Assembly: GCA_035528295.1 (NCBI GenBank)
Contig: DATKYY010000047.1
Span: forward strand, 1-8,489
Reading direction: 5' to 3'
DNA from: G020353235 sp035528295
Lineage (GTDB): Bacteria; Chloroflexota; Dehalococcoidia; Dehalococcoidales; JAUYDJ01
DNA: 8,489 nt
Shown: positions 1 through 6,581 of the stretch, piece by piece
How positions within the stretch are numbered: the stretch's first letter is position 1
How the letters are laid out: each line of letters opens with the position of its first letter
The notes under the pieces: model-generated
Seen by the model: only the letters and a program-made list of their open reading frames with translations
Databases searched by the model: none
Told to the model about the DNA's origin: nothing
Translations under genes and position numbers: made by a program

Positions 1-636
1 GATGAGCAAGGTGCCACTGAAGATATAGATAGCCGTGGAGTAGCGGTAGATACGCTTGAGCAGCGGCAGGGTAAGGTCAAAGGTAGCGCCGATAATCAGA
101 AAGGGTGTTCCCAGCCCCAGCGAGTAGAGAGCCAGCAGGTAGGCGCCCTGACCGGCAGTCCCTGAGGCGGAAGCCAGTGCCAGAATACCGCCCAGCAGCG
201 GGGCAACACAGGGCGTCCAGGCCACGCAGAAGATGGCTCCGGTCAGAAAAGAGCGGAAATAGCCGCTGGCGATGCTCTGGGGCAGGGCCAGGCGCTTCTC
301 GTAGTTGAGCCAGGGTATCTTCAGCGCCGCCAGCATGAAAACACCGAAGACGATGAGTAAGATACCGGCTACCTGGCGGACCAGCCCGAGGTAAGCGCTT
401 AAAACAAAGCCGAGCAGGCCGGCACCGGCGCCGGTGAGGGTGAAAATCAGAGCAAAACCGATGACAAAGCTGAGTGAGTGCAGAAACAGGGGCAGGCGGG
501 GCCGGTTGCCCTCGGCGGTAAATATTTCCGGACCGGACAGACTGGCCAGGTATACCGGCACTAAAGGCAGTATGCAGGGTTGCAGAAAAGACAGCAGTCC
601 GGCGCTGAAGGCGGCTAGCGGTGGAATATGTTCCAT
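1..636 (-). CDS. ccdA: CcdA-type thiol-disulfide transporter, C-terminus cut off by window edge
   Basis: Integral membrane protein of the CcdA/DsbD-beta family. The family carries reducing equivalents from cytoplasmic thioredoxin across the membrane to extracytoplasmic thiol proteins, including those of cytochrome c maturation. The 212 visible residues begin with MEHIPPLAAF and hold the two family signatures, each with its redox cysteine: LQPCILPLVPVYLASLSG (Cys21) and FCVAWTPCVAPLLGGILALA (Cys143). Cys137 is an extra cysteine. Hydrophobic segments lie near residues 8-30, 50-72, 73-109, 130-155 and 160-185. A sixth begins at the window edge, so probably only the last helix and tail are missing. 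ATG 636 is the only sensible start: the frame upstream is closed by a stop at 718-720 and offers only a TTG at 670-672. No good Shine-Dalgarno precedes the ATG. The gene is divergent from the phosphatase gene. The thioredoxin gene about 1.4 kb away is a possible electron donor (inference). Confidence 0.93.
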   Translation of the reverse strand, partial: MEHIPPLAAFSAGLLSFLQPCILPLVPVYLASLSGPEIFTAEGNRPRLPLFLHSLSFVIGFALIFTLTGAGAGLLGFVLSAYLGLVRQVAGILLIVFGVFMLAALKIPWLNYEKRLALPQSIASGYFRSFLTGAIFCVAWTPCVAPLLGGILALASASGTAGQGAYLLALYSLGLGTPFLIIGATFDLTLPLLKRIYRYSTAIYIFSGTLLI

Positions 637-643
637 CTTTTTA

Positions 644-672
644 ATGCTAATTAATCCACCCCCAAATATCAA
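644..672 (-). promoter_or_regulatory. Candidate sigma-70-type promoter for ccdA
   Basis: Read on the minus strand, TTGATA (667-672) is separated by 17 bp from TAGCAT (644-649), matching 5/6 and 4/6 of the consensus hexamers. Only seven bases lie between the -10 and the ccdA ATG at 636. Transcription would therefore start at or next to the ATG and give a leaderless message, which fits the lack of a Shine-Dalgarno. This is a pattern match only. Confidence 0.38.
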
Positions 673-694
673 GCTGGCTAATGGCAGGGTAGCC

Positions 695-724
695 TTGACT
701 TTTAGCCCTCGGTCTGACTAAATT
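695..724 (+). promoter_or_regulatory. Candidate promoter for the histidine phosphatase gene
   Basis: TTGACT (695-700) and TAAATT (719-724) are separated by 18 bp, matching 5/6 and 4/6 of the consensus. The predicted start near 731 leaves a leader of about 22 nt that includes the GGGAGGG ribosome site. It faces away from the candidate ccdA promoter, with the two -35 boxes about 22 bp apart. Confidence 0.42.
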
Positions 725-741
725 AGCTCTGGAAAGCGACC

Positions 742-748
742 GGGAGGG
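742..748 (+). promoter_or_regulatory. Strong Shine-Dalgarno that fixes a TTG start
   Basis: GGGAGGG lies here, with its GGAGG core at 743-747 and five bases before TTG 753. The RHG motif of the phosphatase follows within nine residues of this TTG, as is usual for the family. Together these make TTG 753 the convincing start although it is not an ATG. Confidence 0.75.
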
Positions 749-752
749 ATAT

Positions 753-1370
753 TTGTCCAGATTACTGCTGGTAAGACATGGCGATACCGAGTTAAACAGC
801 CGGGAGAGGTACTGGGGGCATACTGATGTTAAGCTGAGCGGGGCGGGGCTGGAGCAGGCGGAGAAGCTGCGTGACCGCCTGGCCGGCGAGAGGATTGACG
901 TTATTTATACCAGTGACCTGGAGCGGGCCTGGCTGACGGCTAAGATTATTGCCGAAAAGCACCAGCTTGAGGTTACTATCTGCCCTGAGCTGAGGGAGTT
1001 CAATTTCGGCGCGGTGGAGGGCTTGAACTTTGACGAGATTAGCCGCCTTCATCCCGAGCTGGCTGAATTCTGGGCGAGCCAGAACCCGAAGCTCAGGTTT
1101 CCGGATGGGGAGAGCCTCGGCGACCTCAGGCGCCGGGTAAGCCGGTTCCGGCAGCGGCTGGAGAAGCACACCCCGGAAGAGACAATTCTCATCGTGGCTC
1201 ATGCCGGGGCACTGAGAATAATGCTCTGCCAGTTGCTCGGCATCGGGCAGCACCACTGGCGCCAGCTTCGCTTAAACCTGGCTTCACTTAGCATCGTGGA
1301 GACATATCCAGAGAGAACGGTGCTGAGCCTGCTCAACGATGTTTCCCATCTTGACAGCAAGCTTCAGTGA
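753..1370 (+). CDS. Histidine phosphatase family protein (phosphoglycerate mutase / alpha-ribazole phosphatase type)
   Basis: A cytoplasmic 205-residue branch-1 histidine phosphatase, the usual single-domain length. The catalytic set is complete: LVRHGDTELN near the N-terminus (Arg8, nucleophile His9), the second-phosphate-pocket Arg58 in YTSDLERA, Glu82 in ELREFNFGAVEG, and His150 in VAHAGALR. The reaction goes through a phospho-His9 intermediate. The substrate cannot be read from sequence. The early RHGDTELN and the ELREFNFGAVEG stretch are shared by CobC-type alpha-ribazole-5'-phosphate phosphatases of cobamide assembly and by GpmB-like broad-specificity enzymes. No cobamide gene is in view to decide between them, so I give no symbol. 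The gene starts at TTG with a strong ribosome site, is divergent from ccdA, and its TGA (1368-1370) overlaps the end of the convergent methyltransferase gene. Confidence 0.9.
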   Translation: MSRLLLVRHGDTELNSRERYWGHTDVKLSGAGLEQAEKLRDRLAGERIDVIYTSDLERAWLTAKIIAEKHQLEVTICPELREFNFGAVEGLNFDEISRLHPELAEFWASQNPKLRFPDGESLGDLRRRVSRFRQRLEKHTPEETILIVAHAGALRIMLCQLLGIGQHHWRQLRLNLASLSIVETYPERTVLSLLNDVSHLDSKLQ

Positions 1371-1376
1371 AGCTTG
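1358..1376. repeat. Perfect 19-bp palindrome spanning both convergent stop codons
   Basis: CAAGCTTCA-G-TGAAGCTTG has two perfect 9-base arms around a single G at 1367. The right arm begins with the TGA of the plus-strand phosphatase gene (1368-1370). The left arm ends with the TCA that is the TGA of the minus-strand methyltransferase gene (1364-1366). As RNA it would fold on either strand into an 8-bp stem with a three-base loop. There is no T-run on either side, so it is not a standard intrinsic terminator. It may serve as a bidirectional 3'-end or RNA-stabilising hairpin (inference). Confidence 0.75.
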
Positions 1377-2035
1377 AGGTAGACGCCGAGAAAGGCGCCG
1401 AAGGGGTTTTTACGGAAGGTGAGCCAGCCATCGGGCCGATGGCAGCAGCAGTGCCAGCCCAAGGGAAAGAAAAGCACACTTTGCCATTTGAGGGAAACGT
1501 TACTGAGCACGCTGTGCACCATTTCTTCAATTTCGCCGATAGTATAGAACTTTGCCTGGTTATAGATACTCTCGCCGAACCTGCCTTTAACCCGGCGGGT
1601 CAGGCTGAGTATTGAGGTCTTATTCAGCACCCCGAGGTATATCTTTTTGCGGGAAACGCGGGCGGCTTCCCTGATGGCTCCGGCCGGGTCGGGGAGAAAC
1701 TCAAGCACGTTGATGAGGGCGACAATATCAAATGATTTATCGGCGAAGTCTAGTTTATTGGCCTGTCCCCGGCAGAGCCTGGCTCCGGGGCCGAGCCTCT
1801 GGGCGGCCTTCTCCAGCATAGGCTGGGAGGTGTCAACGCCGGTGATATCAAGCCCCAACTCACGGAAGAATTCCAGATTATGCCCGGTGCCGCAGCCGAC
1901 CTCAAGCAGCTGCTGTCTCTTCTGGGGCTTGACCAGCTTCAGGAAAAGCTCTTTTTCCCGGAAGTCAGCGTAGTGCCCCCCTGACTTCAGGTACCACTTA
2001 TCGTATTTAGCCGCCGCACCTGCATCAAAGCTCAT
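1364..2035 (-). CDS. Class I SAM-dependent methyltransferase, substrate unknown
   Basis: A 223-residue Methyltransf_11-type enzyme of the Rossmann fold. Motif I is LLEVGCGTGHN (residues 43-53), the acidic ribose-binding residue at the end of beta-2 is Asp68 in GVDTSQPML, and the post-motif region reads ANKLDFADKSFDIVALINVLEFLPDP. Residues after about 150 form a C-terminal extension with an unusual HCCCH run (195-199) and a final RKNPFGAFLGVYL stretch. The ATG has a GGAGG at 2042-2046 with a six-base spacer. The gene lies 25 bp downstream of thioredoxin and is very likely cotranscribed with it. It ends inside the palindrome shared with the phosphatase gene. The fold and SAM binding are well supported. 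Whether the substrate is a small molecule, quinone, lipid or protein cannot be told. The HCCCH run might bind metal, but that is speculation. Confidence 0.88.
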   Translation of the reverse strand: MSFDAGAAAKYDKWYLKSGGHYADFREKELFLKLVKPQKRQQLLEVGCGTGHNLEFFRELGLDITGVDTSQPMLEKAAQRLGPGARLCRGQANKLDFADKSFDIVALINVLEFLPDPAGAIREAARVSRKKIYLGVLNKTSILSLTRRVKGRFGESIYNQAKFYTIGEIEEMVHSVLSNVSLKWQSVLFFPLGWHCCCHRPDGWLTFRKNPFGAFLGVYLKLH

Positions 2036-2060
2036 CCTGTACCTCCGCCCTGGTGGCGAG

Positions 2061-2378
2061 TTAGAGGAGTGCCTCTATTTTCGGCTCAAGGACCCGCTCC
2101 GGGACAGCCCCGACCACCCTGTCGACTATCTTGCCATCCTTGAAAAAGATTAGCGTGGGGATAGACATAACCTGGTAGTTGGTAGCACTTTGGGGATTCT
2201 GGTCAATATTGAGCCGGCAGAACTTGAACCTCTGGTCGTACTTTTCGGCCAGTTTCTCCACCACCGGGGCAATCATGCGGCAGGGACCGCACCAGGGCGC
2301 CCATATGTCTATCAGCACGGGCAGGGTTGATTTCAAGACCTCGTCGTCAAAGTTCTGGTCGGTAACATCAATTACCAT
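2061..2378 (-). CDS. trxA: Thioredoxin
   Basis: A 105-residue single-domain thioredoxin of normal length with no signal peptide, hence cytoplasmic. The redox centre WAPWCGPCRM holds Cys30 and Cys33. Asp24 occupies the usual buried acid position, and IPT carries the cis-proline Pro74 opposite the active site. The terminal FFKDGKIVDRVVGAVPE is the typical beta-4/beta-5 and last helix. Cys54 is an additional non-catalytic cysteine. ATG 2378 is preceded by GGGAG at 2388-2392 with a nine-base spacer. The gene has its own strong candidate promoter and is followed after 25 bp by the methyltransferase gene. It would reduce cytoplasmic disulfides and could supply electrons to the nearby CcdA protein (inference from known CcdA-thioredoxin biochemistry). 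Thioredoxin reductase is not in view. Confidence 0.96.
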   Translation of the reverse strand: MVIDVTDQNFDDEVLKSTLPVLIDIWAPWCGPCRMIAPVVEKLAEKYDQRFKFCRLNIDQNPQSATNYQVMSIPTLIFFKDGKIVDRVVGAVPERVLEPKIEALL

Positions 2379-2411
2379 ATACTCTCGCTCCCTTTGCTTA
2401 CTCTAATTTAA

Positions 2412-2441
2412 ATGATAACCGTCGGGGCTTTGGGGTGTCAA
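2412..2441 (-). promoter_or_regulatory. Promoter for the thioredoxin-methyltransferase unit
   Basis: On the minus strand a perfect TTGACA (2436-2441) is followed after 18 bp by TATCAT (2412-2417, 5/6 of consensus). The predicted start near 2405 gives a leader of about 27 nt with a GGGAG ribosome site ahead of ATG 2378. This is the best promoter match in the window. It suggests that thioredoxin can be expressed independently of the uvrC-GTPase-MFS genes upstream. Confidence 0.6.
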
Positions 2442-2446
2442 GGAAG

Positions 2447-2474
2447 TAGCCAACGCCAAAAGCATTAGCGGCTA
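2447..2474 (-). terminator. Hairpin between MFS and thioredoxin genes, possible terminator or attenuator
   Basis: Arms 2447-2451 with 2470-2474 (TAGCC/GGCTA) and 2452-2456 with 2462-2466 (AACGC/GCATT, one G-U pair on the minus-strand RNA) enclose a five-base loop, with a three-base bulge at 2467-2469. It sits after the MFS stop (2497) and just before the -35 of the thioredoxin promoter. This is where a unit boundary would be expected. No U-run follows, so intrinsic termination is not shown. Confidence 0.33.
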
Positions 2475-2496
2475 TCTGCAGACTAGTAAAGTTTAA

Positions 2497-3720
2497 TTAA
2501 ATCTCGGCCGGTGATTGATAGCCACGGCTACCCCACAGCCATAGAGAGTAGCTTAAAGCAATTACCAGGAGCGCGGCACTAATTATGGTAAAGCTGGTGA
2601 AGAAGCCGAAGTTGGTGATGAGGTAGCCGATTAACGGTATTATGATTCCAGAACCGATTAGCCCAGCCGAGAAATAGATGCCAAGTATTGAGGAGCGATA
2701 CCGCTCTGAAGTCTGGGAGATAATATAGGCTTGGGCTGCCGGCTCAATGGTATAGACAATCATACCGATAAAGAGTAGCAGAAGCCCAAAGCCTAAACCG
2801 AATGGTATCAGATTCAGCAGGTAGATGGCTAGGCCGGACATAAAACAGGCGGTTAGTATTACCGGCCTTCTACCTACATGGTCGGAGAGGTATCCACCTA
2901 ATGGACCTGCCCAGAGGCCAGCCGAGTAAACCACGGCAATAATGACAGCCGCGGTTTCCTTCTCCATCTTGAAGTGGTCAACAATGTAAAGTGGAATGTA
3001 TGGTATTACGGAGAGAATTATGGCTACGGTAGAGGTGATTAGCAGGATAAAGGGGGCTAGATGGCGCCAGTTTAGCCGGGGGAGTATCTGGCTGGGGTGG
3101 CTGTTGCGCAGCGCATCGGCACCGGTGCCGAGGCGCTTGCCGAGTATGAAATAGAAGGCGATGCCGAATAAAATGGTGGGGATAGCCAGCGTGATGAATG
3201 AGGCACGCCAGCCCCAGCTGGCGGCGATAGTGGCGGCAATAAGTGGGGCGAGGAAGTAGCTGGCACTACCGCCAATCATGTGAAGTCCTAGTGCCCTTCC
3301 CCGGTTCTTTGGTTTAACGAAGGTAAAGATTAATGACGGGGAGGTGGGGTGGTAGCCCCCACCCAGTATTCCCATTATGATGATGAAGATAATCATCATG
3401 AAGTAGGTGGTGGAAAGACCGAGCAAAAGTCCGCAGAAAGCGACACCGCAGATACCTATGGCAATTATCAGGCGTGCCCCGATGCGATCGGCAAGCCACC
3501 CTGCCGGTAGCTGACTAATACCGTAGGTAATGTTAAAGGCGGAAAGGATGAGTCCAGCTTGGGTATAATCAAGGGCAAATTCTTCACGGATGAAGGGTAA
3601 AAGGGGTATTGGCAAGGCATTCAGCAGGTGGTGCCCGAAGTGTGCCAGTATAAAGAGAGGCAAAAGCCCGGAAAACGATAAGCCCAGCTTGGGTCTTGTT
3701 GAGAGTAATTTCTTTTTCAA
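2497..3720 (-). CDS. Major facilitator superfamily transporter, 12 helices
   Basis: A 407-residue integral membrane protein of normal MFS length, with about twelve hydrophobic helices and a cytoplasmic central loop near 193-220 (KRLGTGADALRNSHPSQ). MFS motif A between helices 2 and 3 is GWLADRIGAR (74-83). Its second-half counterpart is GGYLSDHVGRRP (275-286). The N-terminus has AHFGHHLLNALPIPLLPFIREEF and the 60-75 stretch has SAFNITYGISQLPAGW, a pattern I associate with bacterial drug or metabolite exporters. The substrate cannot be assigned. The start is TTG 3720: a stop at 3727-3729 closes the frame upstream, and no ATG occurs in frame until Met108, inside the membrane domain. No clear Shine-Dalgarno precedes it, so the start is weakly supported. 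It follows the GTPase gene by 39 bp, likely in the same transcript. Its GC (about 45-50% in sampled lines) is lower than that of uvrC. Confidence 0.9.
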   Translation of the reverse strand: MKKKLLSTRPKLGLSFSGLLPLFILAHFGHHLLNALPIPLLPFIREEFALDYTQAGLILSAFNITYGISQLPAGWLADRIGARLIIAIGICGVAFCGLLLGLSTTYFMMIIFIIIMGILGGGYHPTSPSLIFTFVKPKNRGRALGLHMIGGSASYFLAPLIAATIAASWGWRASFITLAIPTILFGIAFYFILGKRLGTGADALRNSHPSQILPRLNWRHLAPFILLITSTVAIILSVIPYIPLYIVDHFKMEKETAAVIIAVVYSAGLWAGPLGGYLSDHVGRRPVILTACFMSGLAIYLLNLIPFGLGFGLLLLFIGMIVYTIEPAAQAYIISQTSERYRSSILGIYFSAGLIGSGIIIPLIGYLITNFGFFTSFTIISAALLVIALSYSLWLWGSRGYQSPAEI

Positions 3721-3759
3721 TGTTGTCTATTCACTGTAAAATGGAGTTAACTGTCTACA

Positions 3760-4731
3760 TTACAGATGCAACTCGATGATATCCCCGTCCTGGAGGACGT
3801 GGTCTCTCTTTACCATCACCCCGTCGTGTTTTCCCGAACCCCACACCCGGGCATACTTTAGCTGGGCGCGGAAGTCCTTGTGCACCCCTTCGGCAGCATC
3901 GGCCGTGGTGCTGCCTCTGTCCAGGATTATCGGGTCGTTAAAGTCGGCTTTTTGCCCGGGCATCTTGGTGTATACCCGGATGATATCCAGCCGTCGGAAG
4001 ATTGCCTGTTTTAGCTCTTCCAGGCCAGTCCCTTCCCGGGCGGAAATGGCGATAACCGGTAGCTGCTTACCATATTGATTCTCTAGGGCGGTGTAATTTT
4101 GCCGGGCATTGGTCAAATCCAGCTTGTTGCCCGCGATCAGCGCCTTCGGCTGGCTGATGATACCCTCGACTTCGGTCTCTCCGCCGAGGCCGATTCTCAT
4201 CTGGTTGAGCTGCTCGGTGATGGCGGCCATCTGGGCCAGTGGTTCCTCACCCAGGTCGACGATAATAACCAGGGCATCCGCCCGGCGCAGCATATGGGGT
4301 AGCCAGAACTCGATTGTCTGCGGGGCCAGGGGCGGGGTATCAATCAGCTGTATCTTGATGTTCTCAAATTCCATCATCGCCGGGGTGGCGGTCTGGGTGG
4401 TGAAGGGGTAGTCAGCCACGGTAGGGGAGGCATTGGTGAGGCGGGACACCAGCTGGGACTTACCGCAGTTGGGCAGACCGATTATGGCTACCTGGGCGGC
4501 GCCCTCTTTATCAATGAGCATTGAGGCGTGGTGGGTGGCCGTCTTTTTATCAATGGTCTGGGTTAACTTGGCAATCTTGGCCCTCAGCTCGGCGCGGAGG
4601 TGATCGGTCCCCTTATGCTTGGGCATAATCGCCAGCATTTCCTCCAGAGCGGCGATCTTTTCCGGGGCGGTTTTCGCCGCACGGTAGGCTTTTTCGGCGT
4701 CAAAGTATTGCGGTGGTAGATTGGCCGGCAT
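3760..4731 (-). CDS. DRG/Obg-like GTPase with C-terminal TGS domain
   Basis: A 323-residue GTPase of the DRG branch of the Obg-HflX family. The N-terminal MPANLPPQYFDAEKAYRAAK and EEMLAIMPKHKGTDHL form the helical region usual in bacterial DRG-like proteins. The G domain has G1 GLPNCGKS (85-92), a G2-region PFTT (109-112), G3 DTPP (131-134), G4 NKLD (202-205) and G5 SAREGTG (230-236). Residues from about 251, RVYTKMPGQKADF through GDIIELHL, form the TGS domain, which also includes the conserved YARVWGSGKHDG. G3 has proline where most GTPases have glycine, and the basic insertion after G3 in archaeal and eukaryotic DRG is absent, so the protein is shorter than those. Obg-HflX relatives act on ribosomes or translation. 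That role here is inference. The ATG lies one base from the uvrC stop, with AAGGA inside the uvrC end about 11 bases upstream, which suggests translational coupling. Confidence 0.92.
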   Translation of the reverse strand: MPANLPPQYFDAEKAYRAAKTAPEKIAALEEMLAIMPKHKGTDHLRAELRAKIAKLTQTIDKKTATHHASMLIDKEGAAQVAIIGLPNCGKSQLVSRLTNASPTVADYPFTTQTATPAMMEFENIKIQLIDTPPLAPQTIEFWLPHMLRRADALVIIVDLGEEPLAQMAAITEQLNQMRIGLGGETEVEGIISQPKALIAGNKLDLTNARQNYTALENQYGKQLPVIAISAREGTGLEELKQAIFRRLDIIRVYTKMPGQKADFNDPIILDRGSTTADAAEGVHKDFRAQLKYARVWGSGKHDGVMVKRDHVLQDGDIIELHL

Positions 4732-4732
4732 T

Positions 4733-6580
4733 TTACAAAAATTCCTTTACTTTTCGGGCCAAGCCCCTGGTCATGCCCTTTGCCAGGGCTAGCTCTTCCA
4801 GGGGCGCTTCTTTGATGGACTGCACCGAGCCGAACTGCTTCAGCAAGCTGCGCTTGCGCTTGGCGCCGATGCCGGGGATGATATCCAGCGCCGAGGTAAA
4901 GCTTTCTCGCTTGCGTATTTTCTGGTGGTAGCCAAGGGCGAAGCGGTGTGCCTCATCACGCAGGCGCTGCAGTAGTTGCAGCCCGGCGGAACTGCGGAGC
5001 AGGACAATGGGCCTGGGCTTCTGGGGGACGAAAATCTCCTCATTTTCCTTGGCTAAGCTGGCTACGGGCACCGAATCGGCCCCCGTTTCCTGCATGGCTG
5101 AGCGGGCGGCATTGAGCTGTCCCTTGCCGCCATCGATGAGCACCAGGTCGGGTATAATCGCCCAGGAATCGGCCGGCGAGTCCTCACTCTTGAGGCGTTT
5201 GAATCTTCGCTTGAGCACCTCCTGGAGCATGGCGTAGTCGTCGGCACCGGCTACCGTTTTAATTTTAAAGCGCCGGTAGTAGCTGGGGGCAGGCTTGCCC
5301 TGGTCAAAGATGACCATGCTCCCCACCGCCGCCACCCCCTGTATATTGGAGATGTCGTAACCTTCCATACGGGAGGGGAGGCGGGGGAGGTTCAGCTCCC
5401 TTTGTATTTCGGCTAAGGCAGCTTCCAGTTCTTTCGGCGTCGCCAGCTTCTTAATCTTGAACTGCTCCAGGGCCTGGTGGGCATTCTCGGCGACAATATC
5501 CACCAGCTTCTTTTTATTACCCCGCCGGGGGACCTGGATGCTGACACTGGCCCCTCTCTTGCCTTGCAGCCAGTCTTTGAGCACCGCCATATCTTCCACC
5601 GGGTGCTGGAGCACCAGTAACGGCGGGATATAGGCGCTGGAGCTGTAGAACTGCTTGACAAAGCTGGTCATGATTTGGGGTGACTCTTCATACCGGGTAC
5701 CCTGCAGGGCAAAGCTCTCCCGTCCAATCAGCTTGCCCCCGCGAATGAAGAAGACCTGGACACAGGCCTGGTCTCTATCCTGAGCGAAGGCAATCACATC
5801 CTGCTCGCCGCTTACCGTGGCGGCGATTCTCTGCCCCTCGATAACTCTATGTATTGCCTGAATCTGGTCTCTTAATATGGCCGCCTTTTCAAAGTCCAGT
5901 GCCTGCGCTGCCGCTTTCATTTGCTTCTCCATTTTGCGGACGACTATTTCCTGTTTGCCTTCCAGAAATAGAATCACCTGCTTGATTATCTCGGCGTATT
6001 CTGTCTTACTCACCGCACCGATGCAGGGGCCAAGACAGAGATTGAGGTCATACTCAAGGCAGGCCCGGCTGTCAGTGCCGGTAATTGGTTCGGAGCAGGA
6101 ACGGAAGGGGAAGATTCTCTTCAGCGCTTTGAGCGTCTGGCGCACCGACCGGGCGCTGGCGAAGGGACCGAAGTAGCGCCCGCCATTCTCTTCCAGATGG
6201 CGGGTAAAGTAGATTCGGGGCCAGTCTTCATTGAGGGATATCTTGAGATAGGGAAAGGTCTTGTCATCTTTCAGCCGGACATTATAGCGGGGGTGGTGTC
6301 TCTTTATCAGGTTCAGCTCCAGGATAAGCGCTTCCTGCTCGTTGGCGGTGATAAAGAAATCAAGCTCAGCCACCCGGGCCACCATCTGCTGCAGTTTTGG
6401 CGACAGCTTCTGTCCGGCAGCGAAGTATGACCTTACCCGGTGCTGGAGGTTAGCCGCCTTACCGACATAGATAATATTCCCCTCGGCGTCCCGCCAGAGA
6501 TAGACGCCGGGACTGTTCGGCAGCTGTCTTATTTGCTCAGTAATAAGGCTTTGGCTCATCTCTGAGTTAGATTGTAGCAT
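4733..6580 (-). CDS. uvrC: UvrABC nucleotide excision repair system subunit C
   Basis: UvrC makes both incisions flanking a lesion handed over by UvrA and UvrB. The 615 residues match the usual full length. The GIY-YIG nuclease (about 20-100, 3' incision) has PGVYLW, YVGKA (Tyr38) and Arg48 in NLQHRVRSYF. Four cysteines at 162, 174, 182 and 186 match the Fe-S-binding set of the family. The UVR (UvrB-contact) motif spans about 215-250. The RNase H-like nuclease (5' incision) has GYDISNIQG (Asp409), LIDGGKGQLN (Asp483) and DEAHRFA (His545). Two helix-hairpin-helix motifs end the protein, starting at IIPGIGAKRKRSLL. All catalytic residues appear intact. ATG 6580 gives a seven-residue extension over ATG 6559. 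The latter places PGVY at residue 17, closer to other UvrCs, and neither ATG has a good Shine-Dalgarno. The gene heads the minus-strand block and is followed after one base by the GTPase gene. Confidence 0.97.
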   Translation of the reverse strand: MLQSNSEMSQSLITEQIRQLPNSPGVYLWRDAEGNIIYVGKAANLQHRVRSYFAAGQKLSPKLQQMVARVAELDFFITANEQEALILELNLIKRHHPRYNVRLKDDKTFPYLKISLNEDWPRIYFTRHLEENGGRYFGPFASARSVRQTLKALKRIFPFRSCSEPITGTDSRACLEYDLNLCLGPCIGAVSKTEYAEIIKQVILFLEGKQEIVVRKMEKQMKAAAQALDFEKAAILRDQIQAIHRVIEGQRIAATVSGEQDVIAFAQDRDQACVQVFFIRGGKLIGRESFALQGTRYEESPQIMTSFVKQFYSSSAYIPPLLVLQHPVEDMAVLKDWLQGKRGASVSIQVPRRGNKKKLVDIVAENAHQALEQFKIKKLATPKELEAALAEIQRELNLPRLPSRMEGYDISNIQGVAAVGSMVIFDQGKPAPSYYRRFKIKTVAGADDYAMLQEVLKRRFKRLKSEDSPADSWAIIPDLVLIDGGKGQLNAARSAMQETGADSVPVASLAKENEEIFVPQKPRPIVLLRSSAGLQLLQRLRDEAHRFALGYHQKIRKRESFTSALDIIPGIGAKRKRSLLKQFGSVQSIKEAPLEELALAKGMTRGLARKVKEFL

Positions 6581-6581
6581 A

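Noticed and set aside
434..721. 95-residue plus-strand open frame, and the similar one at 105-308
   Set aside because: Both lie opposite ccdA, whose two cysteine signatures and membrane helices are clear. They are by-products of GC-rich antisense reading.
792..1256. 154-residue open frame on the minus strand
   Set aside because: It is antisense to the phosphatase gene, which has a complete catalytic set and a strong ribosome site. The antisense product shows no recognisable domain.
2492..2501. TTTAATTAAA palindrome at the MFS stop codon
   Set aside because: Short, AT-only palindromes are expected by chance in an AT-rich spacer, and it has no matching partner elsewhere in the window.
3723..3756. 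Repeated TGTCTA and ACTGT words in the GTPase-MFS spacer
   Set aside because: The repeats are five to six bases long with irregular spacing, too short to support an operator.
4109..4411. Plus-strand open frames inside the GTPase and uvrC genes
   Set aside because: All are antisense to well-conserved coding sequence and lack ribosome sites or recognisable domains.
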